DNA from: Hevea brasiliensis | Taxonomy: Eukaryota; Streptophyta; Magnoliopsida; Malpighiales; Euphorbiaceae | DNA: 64,000 bases | Direction: 5' to 3' | Assembly (NCBI RefSeq): GCF_030052815.1 | Contig: NW_026614812.1 | Coordinates: 43,547 to 107,546 of the forward strand | In this document: positions 36,901-49,700 of the stretch, in pieces | Numbering within the stretch: the first letter of the stretch is position 1 | How the letters are laid out: each line of letters begins with the position of its first letter | Notes under the pieces: model-generated | Told to the model about the DNA's origin: nothing | Seen by the model: the letters and a program-made list of their open reading frames with translations, nothing else | The model's database searches: none | Translations under genes and position numbers: made by a program

Positions 36901-39900
36901 AATAACACGAGCCTATGCCCATCAAATATATATTGATGGATTTTTTAATGCTGACCCACATCCCGGTACTTCATTGTTCTTTCTCCTCGTATTCTTCTGG
37001 GTATCTTTTTACAGAATCTTACATGCTACATTCTTAAGTTTTGAATCATTCTACTTTTCTAATGTTCATTTTTGCCATACATTGCAGGAAATTTCCTGGT
37101 GAGCAAGGAACCTCCACATCGTCCAGTTTTGCTCGACTTTGGCTTTGCGAAGAAAATATCAACTTCTACGAAACAAGCACTAGCAAAATTGTTTCTTGCA
37201 TCTGCAGAGGTTTATATTTTTTCCCCCTCGTCGCTCTCTCTGTGGATTTTACCATTAATACTCGAATATATATATTTGTATATTGTGTAATTCTGAATCT
37301 CTATGTTACAGGAGGACCATGTGGGTCTTTTGTCTGCCTTTGCAGAATTGGGGCTCAGGCTGCGCCTGGACATTCCAGATCAGGCTATGGCAGTAACTAA
37401 TTTATTTTTTCGCACTTCAACACCAGCAAGTGAAGCTTCTGTAAATATACACTTCTCCCTTTCTTAGATTTTTTACTTCAAGTCTTGTTATATTCTTTCC
37501 CAAGTATTTTCTTTTTAACTTCCGCAAGTGTTGTTATATTGGGAGAGTTTACTAGGCATATTACACTTTAATTCATTTTTAATGCTGATATATATAAGTG
37601 ATTGAGCTGCTCATACATCAAAATGGCTAGAAAATCCAAAGTTATAACTCAACCATAATGTGCTCATTCACCATGTTTATTTTCAATGTGGGATTCCCTA
37701 ACAAGTCTTGTCATGTAACAATGATCTTATTAAGGAAAACTTGAAATACTTGGCCGAGCAAAAATCAAAACAAATGAAAGCGATACAGGAAAAGATGAAG
37801 CTCAATGAAAAAGAATTTAAACGCTTTGACCCAGTAAGTCCTAGTGCCACCTCCTTCTATGTTTCACAATACATTTGTAGACTATTTCAGCAACATTTAA
37901 TAACAAGCATATGTTTCAGATTGATGCGTTTCCTGGAGATGTTGTAATATTTTCACGGGTCCTTACTCTTCTAAGAGGTTTGCACAGAGATCTCCTTCTG
38001 TTACCTTATGCAAAAAATTATGCCCTTTTACTCATTTTCTGATGTGGATTTAGGGCTTTCATCCACAATGAATGCTCGGATTACATTTCAAGAAATCTTT
38101 AAACCATTTGCAGAATTTGCCTTACTAGGGTGAGTCTATCCAAAATGTACTGTAGATTTTTAACAGTTTTGTCTCTGGTTTGTCTATTTGAACTGCGGAC
38201 TTAATTTTCAGAAACGTTAATAAGGGACCAGCAGTTAATGCACAATGGATCTACAATACACCATCTCATTCTGATGTGGAGATAAAGTTGAGGAAGCTCT
38301 TAGTTGAGCTGGGAAAAGAAGAAAAAATACTTGGAATCCAGGTCTGTGCCATTATTGACATGAAAAAGTTAAGAATTGGTTAAGCATTGCAGCTATAATT
38401 TGATATTTTTAACAATGATGTCTTTAAGGTATGTGCGTACAAAGATGGCAATGTTATTATTGATACTGCTGCGGGAGTACTTGGTAGATATGATCCTCGC
38501 CCGGTTCAGCCTGATACCCTTTTTCCAGTGTTTTCTGTAACAAAGGGAATCACGGCAGGAATGATACATTGGCTGATTGACAATGGGTATGTAACCTTAT
38601 ATGATGTTTAATTAGTTTGCATGTAATTAGATGAAACTCTTATACAAGAAAATAATGTAAAATAAAGTGACAGGATTGTTTTGCTTTCCGGATTGAATTG
38701 GATTACTTGTGAAGGCTTTTCTGTAAAGTCCTTGCTACTTCATTGTAGAGTACGATTTGATAAGAAATTCTGTACCGCACAAATAATTAAGAAAATTTGG
38801 CATAGAATATGAGTTTGAATCATTGTACTAAATAGATATGGTTTAAATATTCTTGCTTAGATGGTCGAGAATGGTCTTGCAAATTTTGTGATGTAATGGT
38901 CTTTAAATTCTTGAACTTAAAGTAGCCCATAGTTTCCTAACAAAATATAGCATGATGTGTTGCAGAAAAGTCAAACTTGATGAAAATGTTGCTAATGTGT
39001 GGCCAGAATTTGGAACAAAAGGAAAAGATCAGATAAAGGTGTAGTGAAATTTTGTGTTAGCAATGCCAGGCTTGTCCAATATTCAGCATATGAAGTTTTT
39101 CATTATATTCTATTTTGCTTATTTGCTGTTCTCTTTTAGGTTTGTCACGTTCTAAACCATACATCTGGTTTGCACAATGCCTTGGCCAATCTTAAAGGAG
39201 AAAATCCTTTGCTAATGTGTGACTGGGAAGAATGTATGAATCAAATTTGTACGTCAGTGCCTGAGACAGCACCTGGCCAGGAGCAGTTGTATCACTATTT
39301 GTCTTTTGGTTGGCTATGTGGTGGAATAATAGAGGTACCATGATCTCATGGTTAAGTATTAGAATACTAAAAATTTCAAGGTCAATTGCAAATTCATTTC
39401 GGAGTTCATCTCTATTTACTACACTCACCATCTAGACATTATGTTCATTATACATGTCATTGTTTGCATAAGTTCACATCTTCATAGCAGGATTGTTCTC
39501 CAGTGGAACGCTTGAAGATGTTTATAGGACCACAATATAAAATTGGAAGGAATTAAAACAAATTTTCTGGCTTCCTAATTATTGCTATTTTCATCCATGA
39601 TGCAATTTTGAAAAATAAGTGAAACTACATAATATTTTTTTTATAATTTTTTGAAAAAAAAAAAAAAACTAGAGATAGTGAAGAATAATAATAATAACAA
39701 TAACTTTGTAATAAGAATATATAATCTGTTCCTCTGGAGTGAAAAACTTGGGATGATTTTCAAGGTAGTACCACAAATTTAGACTTTAACAACATGCTTT
39801 ATATGTTATTAAAATTTCAAAATATGTTGTTAATAAGAATTAGTAGCAAGCACCTAATAATGTACATAAACCGGTAAACTAAAGCTTTTAATAATATTTC

Positions 39901-41050
39901 TACAACAATTTATTGTGCTATTATACATGATATTATATATATTATTTATCAGTTTATATGTTATCTTTTTATCTAAATATGTTACAGCATGCCTCTAGCA
40001 AGAAATTTCAAGAGATTCTTGAAGAAGCAATCATTCGACCCCTCAAAATTGAAGGCGAGCTATATGTTGGAATTCCTCCTGGTATGTGTAAAAAATCTTT
40101 ACATCAATCTTCTTGCATGCAACCTTCTCAATGTGTGAAAACAATCACTTTATTTTGATATTCTTATATGTTCTTTAACAAATTGTAATGGTTTTGGGTC
40201 CCAGGAATTGTAAACTTGGAATTGCTTTGATAATTTCAGTTTTCTTGGCTTTTCTCTAGGTGTGGAATCTCGACTTGCAAGTCTGACGGTAGATATGAAT
40301 AATCTCAGCGATCTTTTAGAGATAAGCAGTCGTCCTGACCTACCATCTTCTTTCCACCCAACCAACATTTCTCAACTAGTGACTACCATGCCAGCTTTAT
40401 TCAACTTGTTGAATGTTCGCCGTGCAATCATACCTGCTGCTAATGGACATTGCTCCGCCCGTGCTCTTGCACGCTATTATGCAACCCTTGTTGCCGGTGG
40501 CATAATCCCACCGCCACCTTCCACTTTCTCCAAGCCACCACCACTTGGTAGCCTTCCCCACATTCCTCAGTTTACTTCTGAGAATGCCTCTAAAAGGGGA
40601 AAAAGTAAAACTAGCGGTGGCAGTGCCAGTAATGCTACCGCTAGTGCAGCTGACAACTTTGCAAGCGGTGATGATTCTCAAAAAACTAATGTTGAGAGGA
40701 TTTTTACAAACCCTAGAATTCATGACGCATTCTTGGGCGTGGGGGAGTACGAGAAGTTGGCCATACCGAATGGAAAATTTGGACTTGGATTTAGGAGGTT
40801 TATTTTAAATGATGGATCCTTTAGTGGATTTGGGCACTCCGGCATGGGGGGATCCACAGGTTTTTGTGATATCAAAAACAGGTTTGCCATTGCAGTGACG
40901 CTGAACAAAATGTCGTTTGGGGGTTTGACAAGACAAATCATTCAGCTTGTTTGTTCAGAGCTAAATGTCCCATTGCCGGAGGATTTCTCAATTTCTGGCA
41001 ATAGAGGACCTGATGTACTATTAAATATTGGGGGATCACTGATTAATTAA
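33961..41050 (+). CDS. ABC1/UbiB atypical kinase fused to beta-lactamase-like domain
   Basis: Eighteen coding exons: 33961-34035, 34357-34584, 34724-34810, 34979-35068, 35162-35288, 36385-36482, 36797-36965, 37088-37209, 37312-37440, 37735-37833, 37920-37977, 38054-38129, 38212-38341, 38429-38586, 38966-39038, 39140-39334, 39988-40081, 40260-41050. All introns are GT-AG and the joined frame is 932 residues without a break. The N-terminus (about residues 8-22) is hydrophobic. ABC1 kinase features: KLGQ 67-70, VVVKV with K148, DPHPGN 288-293, DFG 308-310. A linker (about 376-410) is coiled-coil-like (QMKAIQEKMKLNEKE). The second domain has the serine hydrolase SVTK motif 532-535, HTSG 580-583, YHY 624-626 (where class C enzymes have YxN), and GHSGMGGSTG near the end. 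This two-domain layout is the plant type represented by Arabidopsis At5g24810. Substrate and compartment cannot be read from the sequence. Confidence 0.92.
34078..34296. mobile_element. MITE copy 2 inside intron 1 of ABC1 gene
   Basis: ATTCGGCAACA on the left and ATATTGCCAAAT on the right form short inverted ends. The interior shares TTTATATTATTCAATGATA and TAATATTTATATTAATAT with the copy at 33118-33424. Confidence 0.5.
35289..36384 (+). other. Enlarged intron 5 of ABC1 gene
   Basis: At 1.1 kb this is the longest intron of the gene. The part at about 35520-35830 is richer in G+C and in TGGCA/GTGGTG-like words than its surroundings, suggesting an inserted sequence. A minus-strand open frame at 35463-35777 shows no domain. 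Confidence 0.5.
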
Positions 41051-41935
41051 TATATGAGAAAAATCTCACTTTGGTACTTATATATATGTGAATAAAACTG
41101 AAAGATGTTATAATGACCACAATTGATTTGAAAATAATGTGGACATCTGTTTTAGTTCTGATAAACAATGGTATCCAGTTATATAAACACGTTTGAAAAT
41201 GTTTTGAGTTGCATTTGTTCCTTCCAGATGATGCATTTTGTGCCTTTTGTTAGCGAGTGCATATATACATATATGCTGAGTGAGGGATATTTTGAAAGCA
41301 CGGAGAAGTGAGAAGATGCCTAGCATAGATGTCATTTAGCCGCAAATATTAACACTATGTTTGGGAGGGAGCTTTTGAAGGTAAAGTATGGATTTTTAAA
41401 GTATTCAGCTTGTTTGTGAGGAATGTTTTTTAAAAGAAAAGGTTTTTGGAGGCTTTAACCTTACTTTTTTAATTCACTAAATTAGTGGGTTAAATAGATT
41501 TTAATACTTTACACTCTATTACCTTATCTTACCTTTAAAAAATTTTATTTTACTCTGTTCCGTAAAGTTTTATTTACTTTAATCTATTCCGAAAGAATCT
41601 CTGAGAGTTGGCGTGACATTCTGCAAGTCTACACTATTTAATGTAAACTTGCAGAGAGCAATGTACCAATAAATTTGAGCAATATCCCCTATTCTTTTAA
41701 AAAAATTATATTATATCAGTAAAAATTTTTAGTAGTACATAATTTTCACTGCACTATTACGATTAATATTTTGATTCTTTAAAAATATTACAATTATTAA
41801 AATATAATTATAAAAAAAATTTAAATTTTATACTATTATCGATCAAAAATATATTTTTATTAATTTAAGGTTATATGAAACTTCATTAATGATTCTAATA
41901 TATAATCTTTTTTATCTTTTAAAGTGAATTTAATG

Positions 41936-41972
<37 letters not shown>

Positions 41973-42764
41973 GTATATATATGTGCGTGTGCGCGCACGC
42001 CATAAACCTACGATGTGGGACTTCTTAAAGTGGGGCATTACAATCTCTTCCTCATAAGGTTGCAACGTCCTCCTTGTAATGCCATGCTAATTTTGGAGTA
42101 CAATTGCAAAGTCAGGACCAAACCAATTATAATAACTCAAGCCCAACTAACCCAAATAACTTTTTGGATCCTGAAACGACTAGACCCAAAATGATTAATT
42201 CAAATTATTTAGTAATTAAACTAGTATATATATATATACTAGTTTAATTACTAAATAATTTGAATTAATCATTTTGGGTCTAGTCGTTTCAGTATACTTC
42301 CCATAAACCCACATTGTGGGATTTGCTAAAATGGGTGTTATACTTCTTTCTCGTCTGAGTCTTTTTCTTTCGATCTCTCTTTCCTTTCCTATTCTCTAAC
42401 TCTATATATATCTACATTTCAATAATTTCTTATTAATAAATAATAAAATTATTTAATTATTCAAGAGTTATAATATCACTTAATTTTTAATTTTTTATTT
42501 GATTTGTTTAAGAGTTATAGTTCTAGATAACTCCATATTATATTCAGCTAAAGGGGAGAAATTGCATATAAAGTAGGCAAGTGGGAAATTGTATAAATTT
42601 TAATAGCTACTATTAAATATAATTATCATTATCATAATTATTCTATAATATCATAAATAATTTAAAAAATTAAGAATATTTATATTCATTCATAAATTTG
42701 TTCCTTCATTCATATTTTTATATTTAAAAAAAATCATTTGTAGTCTATATTTATTTTATTTATG

Positions 42765-42812
<48 letters not shown>

Positions 42813-43062
42813 TAATTTATATAAAATTAATAATATGTTATGAGGTTTATATTTTTATATTTATTAATTAATACATTAACATGTAAGTAGGTTTTAATTA
42901 ATTAACCTCTCTATGCTTTTATATTGTTAGTTTATAAATGTTCTCATCATTTAAATATAACAAGTTTTTTATTTGACATGCATTGCTCATTATTTGTACT
43001 CATTATATATACTCATTTTTTAATTTTTATTAATTTTTTAAATATTATATAATATTATAGAC
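41051..43062. other. Intergenic DNA downstream of ABC1 gene
   Basis: No gene. It holds an (AT)n/(GT)n compound repeat at 41936-41998, and two diverged copies of a short repeat built on 'CATAAACC(T/C)AC...TGTGGGA(C/T)TT(C/G)' (42000 and 42302) that flank the perfect palindrome. An (AT)n array lies at 42769-42810. Confidence 0.6.
42171..42292. repeat. Perfect 122-bp palindrome
   Basis: Two 61-base arms are exact reverse complements with no spacer, centred at 42231/42232 in a TATATATA core. Arms begin CTGAAACGACTAGACCC and end GGGTCTAGTCGTTTCAG. Confidence 0.95.
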
Positions 43063-44376
43063 TGTTGAACCTAGGGGTTTTAATCTATATTTTGATAATA
43101 ATAAACAATTAGTGTACTACTAATCTACCTTGAAAGTGTTTGTGTTAAGATTATAGGTCCCAAATTCAAAATTATGAAATTAATTCAAATCAAGGTTGAA
43201 AGGAAACAAGGAAATGAAGCAAAGTATAGTGGGATTCTAAAATGCAATGTTTATTTATTTTTTTAGGATATGTGAATCTCAATTAATTATTTGTGACGGC
43301 TCAAGCCTAGGTATTTCTAAAAATTTCTTAGTGTCTTGGTTCTACCTATTTCCTAACTAAGGGGAGTTAAATTAAATTTTCATTTTTTAGTGATACAAAA
43401 TTAGTTTTTAAAAATGTTTTGGTTGGAAAATTTATTGAATTAACTTTTCGACGCTTTAAACGGATCGAAAATCTAACTTCGGGAGCAAAAGTTATATTAA
43501 TTTTAAGCTTTTTTGAGGATTTGTCCATAATGGACTTAAACAATCGAAGCAAAGGACTTCAACAACCAAACCTGGGTTTTTAAAACTCAAAATGATGGGG
43601 TTTTAAAAGATTGAATGGCTACTTTTGCATTTAATGTACTCCCAACGGTTATTTTTTTATTAAAACTATAAATACGGACCATTTATGACTAGAGAAGAGT
43701 TGCAACAACTTACTATTTGAGAATTTATTATGTTCCAAAGCTTTTCTTTAGTTTCTCCCTAGAACTTAAGCTTCTACAATTAATTTCTTGAGAGCTTATT
43801 GTTGAGCTGTAATCATTGTGTTCTAAGAATAAGATTGAAGTTGTTGAGAGTATTTATTATACTCAGAGTGTTTTTGAGCATTAAGTTGCTCTTATAAGAA
43901 ATAGGGTTTGTAAAAGAGTAAGGGTTTGCTCTTGTGGTTTTGTAAGGGGTTTGATTTTCACCTAAAAAATATATTTAGTGGAGTTAACTCTTGTAGAGGA
44001 CTTTGAGAAGAGGATGTAGGCTTGGGATAGCCAAACCTCTATAAATCCTTGTATCCATCATTCTTCTCCCTCCCCTTTTTGTGTTGAGCATTTATTATAC
44101 TTAAAGTGTTTTTAAGCATTAAGTTGCTCTTGTGAGAAAAGGGGTTTGTAAAAGAGCAAGGATTTGCTCTTTTAGATTTGTAAGAGATTTGATATTCACC
44201 CAAAGAAGATCAAGGAGGGCTTTAAGGAGAGGACATAGGCTTGATATAGCCAAACCTCTATAAATCCTTATGTTTATCATTCTTCTTCCTCCCTTCTTTG
44301 TGTTTGTTTTTCTATTAGCCTTTAATTTTTTAATTAGTACCCAATTCACCCCTCCTCTTAGGTTGCTACAAGGGAC
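43063..44376 (+). mobile_element. Ty1/copia-type solo LTR with internal duplication
   Basis: Starts TGTTGAACCTAGGGGTTTT, typical of SIRE/Maximus-like copia LTRs. It carries TATAAATA near 43670 and ends near GGTTGCTACAAGGGACA. Flanks ATAGAC and ATAGAG hint at an ATAGA duplication. No coding domains adjoin it. A ~250-bp piece is tandemly duplicated: GAGCATTAAGTTGCTCTT, GGTTTGTAAAAGAG and AGCCAAACCTCTATAAATCC each occur twice, about 240 bp apart (43878/44116 and 44029/44249). Confidence 0.65.
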
Positions 44377-45196
44377 AATAGAGACTTTTTACATTATTAA
44401 AAATTTGAGAGGACAATTGATATAATATAAGTATCTATATAGAATTACATAATGCCACATTTAACTTTATAGCTTTTTTTAATTTCTTTTATGACATTGT
44501 TATAGTAGATCAACTGGCTTCAAAATACAAGTACACTATAGTGTTCAAACCATTATACTAATTATCATTATTTTAATGAAAGTGTCGAATATTCTGAATA
44601 TAGTTGAATGTAAATTTTATTCTTCTATTATTTTTGCAAGAGTAAGAGCTCCTAGTAGAAGACGTTCTTCATATATGTTCCTTTTTCTTTTTCATTTTAT
44701 TTGACTTGATAAGGACTTTTGTAATTGACATCAATACTCCTATTGATAATGCTACTGTCACATATAGTTATTGATGGGAGAAACATCCCATGATAAATAT
44801 ATACTGACATTTGATGCTGTTTGTCCTTGTGCATTGTTTATTATCGTTGTAAATCATAAATGAATTGGGAATTGTCTTCTTTTGAAATGGAATGTATATC
44901 TAACATTTTTTGTGCACAATAGCGATATGCTGGATAAAAATATTTGCTTCTAAACTTATTGTCCTACCATTTTTTCACATGAATTACATTTCTTCCAAAA
45001 TTTCTTTAAATGTTGAGCACTGGACACCTTCTATTACTAGTAGATTGTCAAATGATTTCAAGCCCTTTATATGGCTCAAGAGTAATCTTAAGTAGTATCT
45101 CTCACCCTTAATTCAATTCATTACATTTACACAGTGTCCATACAAAAATCGATGCTTGTTCTGGATGTGAACTTTCCAAGGTCTATATTCCTCAAG
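44377..45196. other. Intergenic DNA
   Basis: No gene or recognisable element seen. The short open frame at 44910-45095 has no domain. Confidence 0.4.
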
Positions 45197-45375
45197 ACTT
45201 ATTCCTTTCTCTGATTCCAGGAATTCTATGGAATTTATACTTCCTTACACCTTTCATTTCATCCTACCTACTCTTTCCCATCCCTTTCTCCCATTCCATG
45301 ACTCACTTTGTCCTTTTTTTTTTTCTTGTTTTTTCTTCTTTTTCTTACCTGTGTTACATCTTCTCATTTCATAAA
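45197..45375 (+). repeat. Diverged duplicate of ABC1 gene 5' flank
   Basis: Matches 33519-33715 in order and orientation: TTCCTTTCTC-GATTYCA, GAATTCTRTGGAATTTATAC, CTTTCATTTCATC, TTTCCCATCC, CATTCCA, then a T-rich pyrimidine tract and a TTCTCATTT end. No ABC1 kinase exon follows it, so this is a promoter/leader-only duplicate. Confidence 0.75.
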
Positions 45376-45839
45376 ACTAGCATCATCGTCGAACCAAACT
45401 AACGTACCTATCATTGCCATGAAAGACTTCCGAAAACCAAATGGATTACGCGTCCTATCTTCCAAGGGCATATGGGTAAATTGATTGTCAATTTGAGTTT
45501 GGGTTTGAAGAACTCTATACACCTCTTAACAAAGGAGAAAATGGAGAAAGTAATTGTCATTTCATTGAAGCTTCAACATCTAGTACATATTTATACTTCC
45601 CAAACACATGAAAAGAATGAAGTGAAAATCAACATTACAACCAATAAAAAAGCTATCTAACTAAAACTTTCTATACAAGAAACAAACTAAATAAATTATA
45701 TTCTCAGCAGCAGTAGCATGCTTTAGCACTTTATAAATCAAAAAGTCTCCTTTAATTTCAACTCAAAGAATAGCTCCATAGTCATGTACATCCTCCCCAC
45801 ACCACCACAACCCCCGCTGCAAAAGTTGGATCGTGGGAG
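45376..45839. other. Boundary region of copia element
   Basis: No gene. The copia 3' end lies near 45780-45840, where an Asn-Met-Val-stop reading is followed by Cys/Gly-rich codons. No LTR could be recognised here. Confidence 0.35.
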
Positions 45840-46740
45840 TTACACCATATTCAACTTGGACAAAAATTTAGAATGTAGCTCATTAGAAAGAGGCTTTGTG
45901 AATATGTCTGCCAACTTCATTTGAGAATAAACATGGTAGGGTGTAATAAAACCTTTCTTCAATTGATCCTTCACAATGTGGCAATCTATCCTAATGTGTT
46001 TAGTCCTCTCATGGAAGTTAGGATTAGTTGCAATGTGTAAAATAGCCTTATTATCACACTTCAAAGAAACAGGCAATTTGAATAGGAACTTTCAAATCAC
46101 CAAATATATAAGAAATCCATAGTAATTCACAAACTATAAAAGCTAATGCCCTATACTCAACCTCTGCATATGACCTTGAGATAGTCGTCTGCTTCTTTGT
46201 TTTTCAAGAAATAAGAAAGGAAACCAAGAAAACACAAAACCAATAATAGATTTCTACTAAATGGACATAAAGTCTGGTCTACATCACAATAAGCTGAGAG
46301 CTGCAAATTATCTTCAATTGGAAAATACAGATCCTAAGATGGACATGACTTCAAATATCTCAACACATCCATAGTAGCATTCCAATGGGGTTGCAGAGGC
46401 ACTAACATAACCGACTCAAATGCCAAACCGCATTACTAATGTTAGGCCTTGTGATGTGTATATACAAATAATCTACCAATAAGTCTTCTGTAAGAATCAG
46501 ATTGGATAGAGGCTTACCTTCATTTATTGTCAAATGAAGTCCTTTTGGTAAAGGAAATGAAGCAGGTTTGGAATTAGACATGCTTGCATCTGCTAAGACA
46601 TCATGAATAAACTTCTTTTGACTCACCACAGTACCAATTTCTAATTGTGCAACTTCAAGCCCTAAAAAAAACTTCATAAAGCCTAAATCTTTAGTGGTAA
46701 ACTTAGAGTACAAAGCCTACTTAATTTTGGTAATAGACTT
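45840..46740 (-). pseudogene. Copia RT C-terminal part and RNase H
   Basis: 46402-46713 reads KFTTKDLGFMKFFLGLEVAQ and 'SQKKFIHDVLADASM', the RT C-terminal region. 45840-46076 reads '[15 protein letters not shown]', '[15 protein letters not shown]' and 'ADIFTKPL', the copia RNase H end. The part between (46077-46400) is broken. Confidence 0.85.
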
Positions 46741-46786
46741 TTATCAAAAAAGCTATAAGTCGATCCAGAATTGTTCTGACAAAAAT

Positions 46787-49700
46787 TGTAACACCCTCAC
46801 TTTAGCTAGTCTGTGCATTCGACTGTTCCAGTGATTAATGTCGGTTCGGACAGTCGAAATGTCTGAAACTATATTTAAACTAGAGTGAGGGGTCATAAAT
46901 AATTCAAATAAGTATAAGAAAAATTAAAGAAAAATTTTAGAAATGAAATACAATAAAGTTAAATGAGTCGGTGCCCCGGTGATGGGTGACCTTAACGGGA
47001 AGTTGTTGTCTTCACAGCTAGTAGCCCTAAACCCGAGGGAAACCTAATGAAATAATTTTTGGGACTCCAAAGAAGAGTCATTGAGGTTTCGATGGCATTA
47101 GAATGCCAAGAAAATGCTTAGAAAAATTTTTAAATCGGTACAGATAATTTTAGCTCATTAAGCTGAACGGAGGGCATTTGGTCATTTTGCCTTCAGATAC
47201 GATTTTTGACTAATTTGTCCATTCAAGCAAGTGAGAATTATGTCCAAAAATATGAATAAATATTACTAAAAATTTAATTAAAAATAAGTAGAGAAGAAAA
47301 GAAAAGAAAATGAGATAAAATGCAAATTATAACCTCATTATGATGTCATTAAAAAGCTCCCACCAATCACATTTAAACAAGCCCTCCTAAAACAAGTAAA
47401 AAGAGATAATTGAGACAAAAATAAAAATAATTGCAGCTTCATCTTCTTAACCAACCGGCACACCTTTCTCTCAACCTCCATGAGTGTTGTTTCATCTCTC
47501 TCTTCCATTCCCATGAATTCTCACCACTAAACCCTAGACTCCCTTCATTAAAACTTGTTTACACCTCTTGGGGAAGTGTTTGGCTGCCAAGAATTGAAGA
47601 GAAAGTGAAGTTTAAGCTTTAGAAAATTCTGCTCAAAAAGGTTAGTGCTACTACTCTTTAATTTCTCTTTAGATTTCATGTTGGAAGCATGAATTGACTT
47701 AGAATTTGAAAGAATTGAAAGAAAATATCCATGTATGAGCCACTTCAATTTTTGGCAGCCATGAATTAGAAAAGTGTTTGATGAGTTTTGATGCAATTAA
47801 AGATGTTTATGGGTAGCTTTGATGGTGATTATGAGACTGTGAACATAAATTGATGAGTGTGAAGTAGGATTTGAATTTTTGAGAATTAGGCTTTGGGGCA
47901 AAATTTGGGTTTTGCTCATGTGTTGGTGAATGGAAGTTCTAATGGTTAATTAGTGACCATTTGGCTATGTTTTATGAGGAATTGAAGTGAATTGTGGCTT
48001 TGGATTTGAGGTTGGGTATGCTACCTCATAGGACCTACAGAGCTGGATATGAGTCCAGTAGGTTTGGGCAACTATAACTTGAGTTGTGTAGGTTCAATTA
48101 GTGCAAGGCCAATTGGACATGAAACAAGACACATAATGCCACAACTTTGATGAAGAAACCTTGCCCAGAAAATAAACTTAGGATGACCTAAAAATTGGCT
48201 AAATCCGGGTAACCAATTCTGGACCTGGTAAAAGTGACCAAATGAATAGTGTTTATTCATTTGGCCATAACTCAATGTAGAAATGCCCAATTGACCTGAT
48301 TTTTATGTCAATGAAAAGCTTAGACAATTTAGGACAACTTTCATGAAGACCATAACTCTAAATTATGACCAGAACTAAATGAAATTGTCCATCAAATTCA
48401 GGACACCAAAACTACTGCATTGATTCTCGCCTAAATTCTAAAAAAATTGTAATCCGGCCAGTTATGGTAATTTGGCCATAACTTGAGCTAAAAAAATTCC
48501 AAATAGAGTGATTCAAAAAGAGAATTAAAGAAGACACATAAAGAAACAACTTTGATGAAGAAAAATTTGCCAAATTCTTACTGTAGTTTAGACCAATGGA
48601 ACAGTAAACATAAGACACAAAAATTGAATTTTTAAAAATAATTCTAGGAGGCTTTGAATTGCAATTGGCAATCAATGCCAACAAACTTAGAACCCAAAAT
48701 GTAGTATAATTATGTATTAAACATTTGTATACATATTATGTATAAAAAAGTCAATAATTTGAGTGAATAGTAATATATGAATAGTAACCCAAAAAACGTA
48801 AGGAATAATAAAAGAAATTAAAGAAGCCATTATGATTGATAATATATATAATGTGATTAGTGAATTGTGATTTTTGAATTTGAGTGACCCTAAAACATAG
48901 AATAATGTTTTAAGTACAATGGTGCATGAGAACCATTGATGAGAATTGTGATCATATGAATCATCAAATGAATGTATGAATTATGATGAATGCATAATTT
49001 GTGTAAAATGGTATTTTAGAAATTTACACTGCTAGTAATAAAAATTAAAACGTTATAAATTATAATTGGAACATATAATGAAATAATGATACTTATGAAC
49101 CCTTAATGGTATTATGTGCTTATGTATTGCCTAGACACGTGTGTCAGATTGGATAGATTGGCATACCAATAGAGTATTATTTTAGCAGTACTGCGTAAGG
49201 TTTTATGCCTATATTCATGGCTTTATGCCCGCACTTATAGCTTTTATGCTCGATTATATGTTATCATGGCTTTTAGCCATACTCATATGTTATCATGGCT
49301 TTTAGCCATTCTAATCGCATATGTAGTTGACATTCTCATTTCACGCCCCATGGTATGACGCCCAAGGCACCGGTGTCCAGCATCAACGACCGCTATCCAG
49401 CTTTAGTCAGTCTGTCACACCGGCAGTTCAAGCCCCTCTATGGGTGGCCTTCTTGCAGCGTACCCTTCTAGAGCGGACTGCGACTCACAGTCGTCGCTTT
49501 GTGGAATTTAATCTTCGCCAGAGCTAGATTCGAACCCTTATCACTCACGGATTTTTCGCCTCACCAATTGAGCTCAATTGGTGAGAGGCGAAGCAACCGT
49601 GAGTGATAAGGGTTCGAATCCTAGCTCACAGGCGAAGGGATTAAATTCCACAAAGCGACAAGACTTGTGAGTCGCAGTCCGCCTCTAGAAGGGCACTGGC

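Noticed and set aside
40397..40941. Minus-strand open frames over the last ABC1 exon
   Set aside because: Shadow frames opposite a strongly supported coding exon.
46787..46830. Cassandra-type TRIM with 5S rRNA promoter
   Set aside because: The TGTAACACCC head is similar, but no 5S-like segment was found and the element is far too long.
49568..49625. Possible functional tRNA gene
   Set aside because: A and B boxes are present but the acceptor and anticodon stems do not close as a tRNA; the sequence is half of a longer palindrome.
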